Shown piece by piece: positions 29,829 through 31,019 of a stretch of DNA of 31,019 nt (positions are counted from its first letter, which is position 1; each line of letters begins with the position of its first letter). The position numbers were made by a program, and so were the translations under genes. Source of the stretch: Scatacola_A faecigallinarum (GTDB taxonomy: Bacteria > Pseudomonadota > Alphaproteobacteria > RF32 > CAG-239); contig DVOM01000019.1 of the NCBI GenBank assembly GCA_018713605.1, positions 1 through 31,019 of the forward strand, written 5' to 3'. The notes under the pieces are model-generated. The model worked only from the letters and a program-made list of their open reading frames with translations. It had not been told where the DNA came from and made no database searches.

Positions 29829-31019
29829 CTAGCAGAAATGAGAAGCTGCATATCCCGGTCCTCCGTGCTTTCCGCCGCAGTTGCACGGACTGTATGGGGC
29901 GCCGCCGGGACAAGTTCTAGTGGTATTTCCGTAACAATCATAACAGGACAGGCCGTTTATTGTTACTTTGTCACATGTCCAAAGAAGGATGGGTGTCTTT
30001 ATGGTTGAACTGTAACCGTAATCAGAACAGGATCCCTGAGATTTGCAAGCGGTACATTTGCCGCAGGAGTTGGTGCTGGCGCAGCCATATGTACAGGACT
30101 TGGAGGTTACGTCACAATCCGGGTTAGACTTGCAGGCGGTACACTTGCTGCAAGAGTTGGTCGTTTTGCAGCCATAAGTGCAGCTCAAAGACGACACGTC
30201 GCAGTCCGGATTGGTCTTACAACTGGTACAAACGCCGCAGCTGTTGGTGCTGGCACAGCCGTAGGTACAGGATTTGGCCGCGACATCACAGTCCGGGTTG
30301 CCTTTGCAGCCGGTACATTTGCCGCAGGAGTTGGTGCTGGCGCAGCCGTACGAACAGGTTTTGGAAGTCACGTCACAGTCCGGATTGGTCTTGCAGGCGG
30401 TGCACTTGCCGCAGCTGTTGGTGTTGGCGCAGCCGTACGAGCAGGACAATGACGATACGTCGCAATCAGGGTTGCCTTTGCAGGTTTGGCACTTGCTGGG
30501 ACAATCGGACCAATAAGAAGAGCATCCGTAGGAACAGCTTGCCGCCGTTCTTACTTCGCAAGCGGTGTATCCAGTCTGACATTTACTTGGACAATCGGCA
30601 AAATACGATTTACAGCCGTAAGGAGTGCTGACCGCCGTTCTGTTTCGACAGTTGTCAGTATAGCAGCTTTGACACTTTGACGAACAGTCGCTGAAATATG
30701 AAGCGCAGCCATATGTGCAGGAAACTGAAGTGCGGTTTCGGCAGTTATCCGCATAAGCCGTCTGGCACTTGGTTGAGCAGTCTGACCAATAAGTCTGACA
30801 ACCATAATTAGCTGAGACTGCTGTACGGTTTCGACAGTTGTCGGTATAAGCCGTCTGGCACTTGCTGGAGCAATCCGCAAAATACGCGACGCAGCCATAC
30901 GGCGTTGAAACCGCCGTGCGGTTCCGGCAGTTGTCCGCATAAGCCTTCTTGCAGACCGTGTTGCAGGGCGCCGGATAATATTCCTCACAGCCGTACGCTC
31001 CCGCAGACACGCCTGTCGG
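29829..31019 (-). CDS. Cysteine-rich tandem-repeat protein, C-terminal part (family member 3)
   Basis: The start lies beyond the window; 396 residues are visible and the frame is open to the edge. The visible part has two tandem arrays. The N-terminal one has repeats of 31 residues of the type Y-[AT]-DNCRNRTAVS-x2-YGC-x2-Y-[FW]-x-DC-x-[ST]KCQT. The C-terminal one has exactly five repeats of 29 residues of the type CK-x-NPDCDV-x4-C-[ST]-YGC-x3-NSC-x-KCT. A unique, Cys- and Gly-rich tail of about 70 residues follows, ending in SHFC. Cysteine is the commonest or near-commonest residue. The protein is presumably exported and disulfide-bonded like members 1 and 2, though its signal peptide is out of view. 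Function unknown; an adhesin or surface structure is one possibility. Confidence 0.85.
   Translation of the reverse strand, partial: PTGVSAGAYGCEEYYPAPCNTVCKKAYADNCRNRTAVSTPYGCVAYFADCSSKCQTAYTDNCRNRTAVSANYGCQTYWSDCSTKCQTAYADNCRNRTSVSCTYGCASYFSDCSSKCQSCYTDNCRNRTAVSTPYGCKSYFADCPSKCQTGYTACEVRTAASCSYGCSSYWSDCPSKCQTCKGNPDCDVSSLSCSYGCANTNSCGKCTACKTNPDCDVTSKTCSYGCASTNSCGKCTGCKGNPDCDVAAKSCTYGCASTNSCGVCTSCKTNPDCDVSSLSCTYGCKTTNSCSKCTACKSNPDCDVTSKSCTYGCASTNSCGKCTACKSQGSCSDYGYSSTIKTPILLWTCDKVTINGLSCYDCYGNTTRTCPGGAPYSPCNCGGKHGGPGYAASHFC
30048..30482 (-). repeat. Tandem array of five 87-bp coding repeats
   Basis: Five in-frame units of 87 bp (29 codons), 435 bp in all, each starting at the Cys codon of CK-x-NPDCDV. 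Units keep length exactly and differ at a few codons, including synonymous changes, so they are not freshly copied. Confidence 0.85.
30483..30941 (-). repeat. Tandem array of 93-bp coding repeats plus one shorter unit
   Basis: Four in-frame units of 93 bp (31 codons; 30570-30941) and one of 87 bp (30483-30569) in which the DNCRNRT block is replaced by ACEVRT. A degenerate further unit continues toward the window end (GAYGCEEYYPAPCNTVCKKA). Confidence 0.82.

Noticed and set aside
30048..30941. Regular repeats that could suggest a CRISPR array
   Set aside because: The units are 87 and 93 bp, contiguous without spacers, and in frame within a cysteine-rich protein.

Overview
The window looks like chromosome of a gut- or host-associated uncultured Alphaproteobacterium. 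This is inferred from gene content and order: a yfgM-bamB-der block, a PhoB-type regulator, an RlmD-like RNA methyltransferase without an evident TRAM domain, alphaproteobacterial-style palindromic intergenic repeats, and very cysteine-rich secreted repeat proteins of the sort I associate with uncultured gut Alphaproteobacteria. There is no rRNA, tRNA, transposase, phage gene or CRISPR array. Most genes have good GGAG-type ribosome binding sites; the cluster at 27.0-29.8 kb is an exception.

Layout. 1-1056 (minus): a cysteine-rich secreted protein followed by the signal peptide of a cut-off gene. 1289-4755 (minus): yfgM-like, bamB and der, serving envelope assembly and ribosome biogenesis, with a duplicated membrane protein upstream (4850-6037). 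6204-9679 (plus): an active-looking membrane diguanylate cyclase, an RNA m5U methyltransferase and a small lipoprotein, then transketolase (9710-11686). 11725-14100 (minus): a second cysteine-rich secreted protein and a membrane-anchored HExxH protein. 14274-15525 (plus): dtd and a helical protein of unknown role. 15509-17110 (minus): a lipoprotein/secreted-protein pair. 17263-20720 (plus): an M48-PDZ lipoprotein, a DUF1294 protein and an MsbA-like ABC exporter. 20757-21938 (minus): a protein that aligns with the HExxH protein but lacks the motif. 22147-23196 (plus): class II fructose-bisphosphate aldolase. 23.2-24.8 kb: two extragenic palindromes, two small HTH-like genes, several hairpins and a long structured intergenic stretch. 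24800-26905: ferritin-like protein (minus), rpe and phoB (plus). 27066-29768 (plus): four genes of an unrecognised paralogous family. 29829-31019 (minus): a third cysteine-rich protein with two tandem repeat arrays, cut by the window end.

How the genes fit together. The central-metabolism genes (tkt, fba, rpe) cover the non-oxidative pentose phosphate and triose/hexose steps. bamB, yfgM, the M48 protease, MsbA-like exporter and several lipoproteins are envelope functions. The most unusual material is (i) the cysteine-rich secreted family, two members of which share a nearly identical 74-nt promoter region; (ii) the four-gene paralogous cluster with its own shared upstream box and no Shine-Dalgarno sequences on its three larger members; and (iii) the HExxH protein and its apparent motif-less relative. 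All homology statements come from reading the sequence by eye; no search was run.
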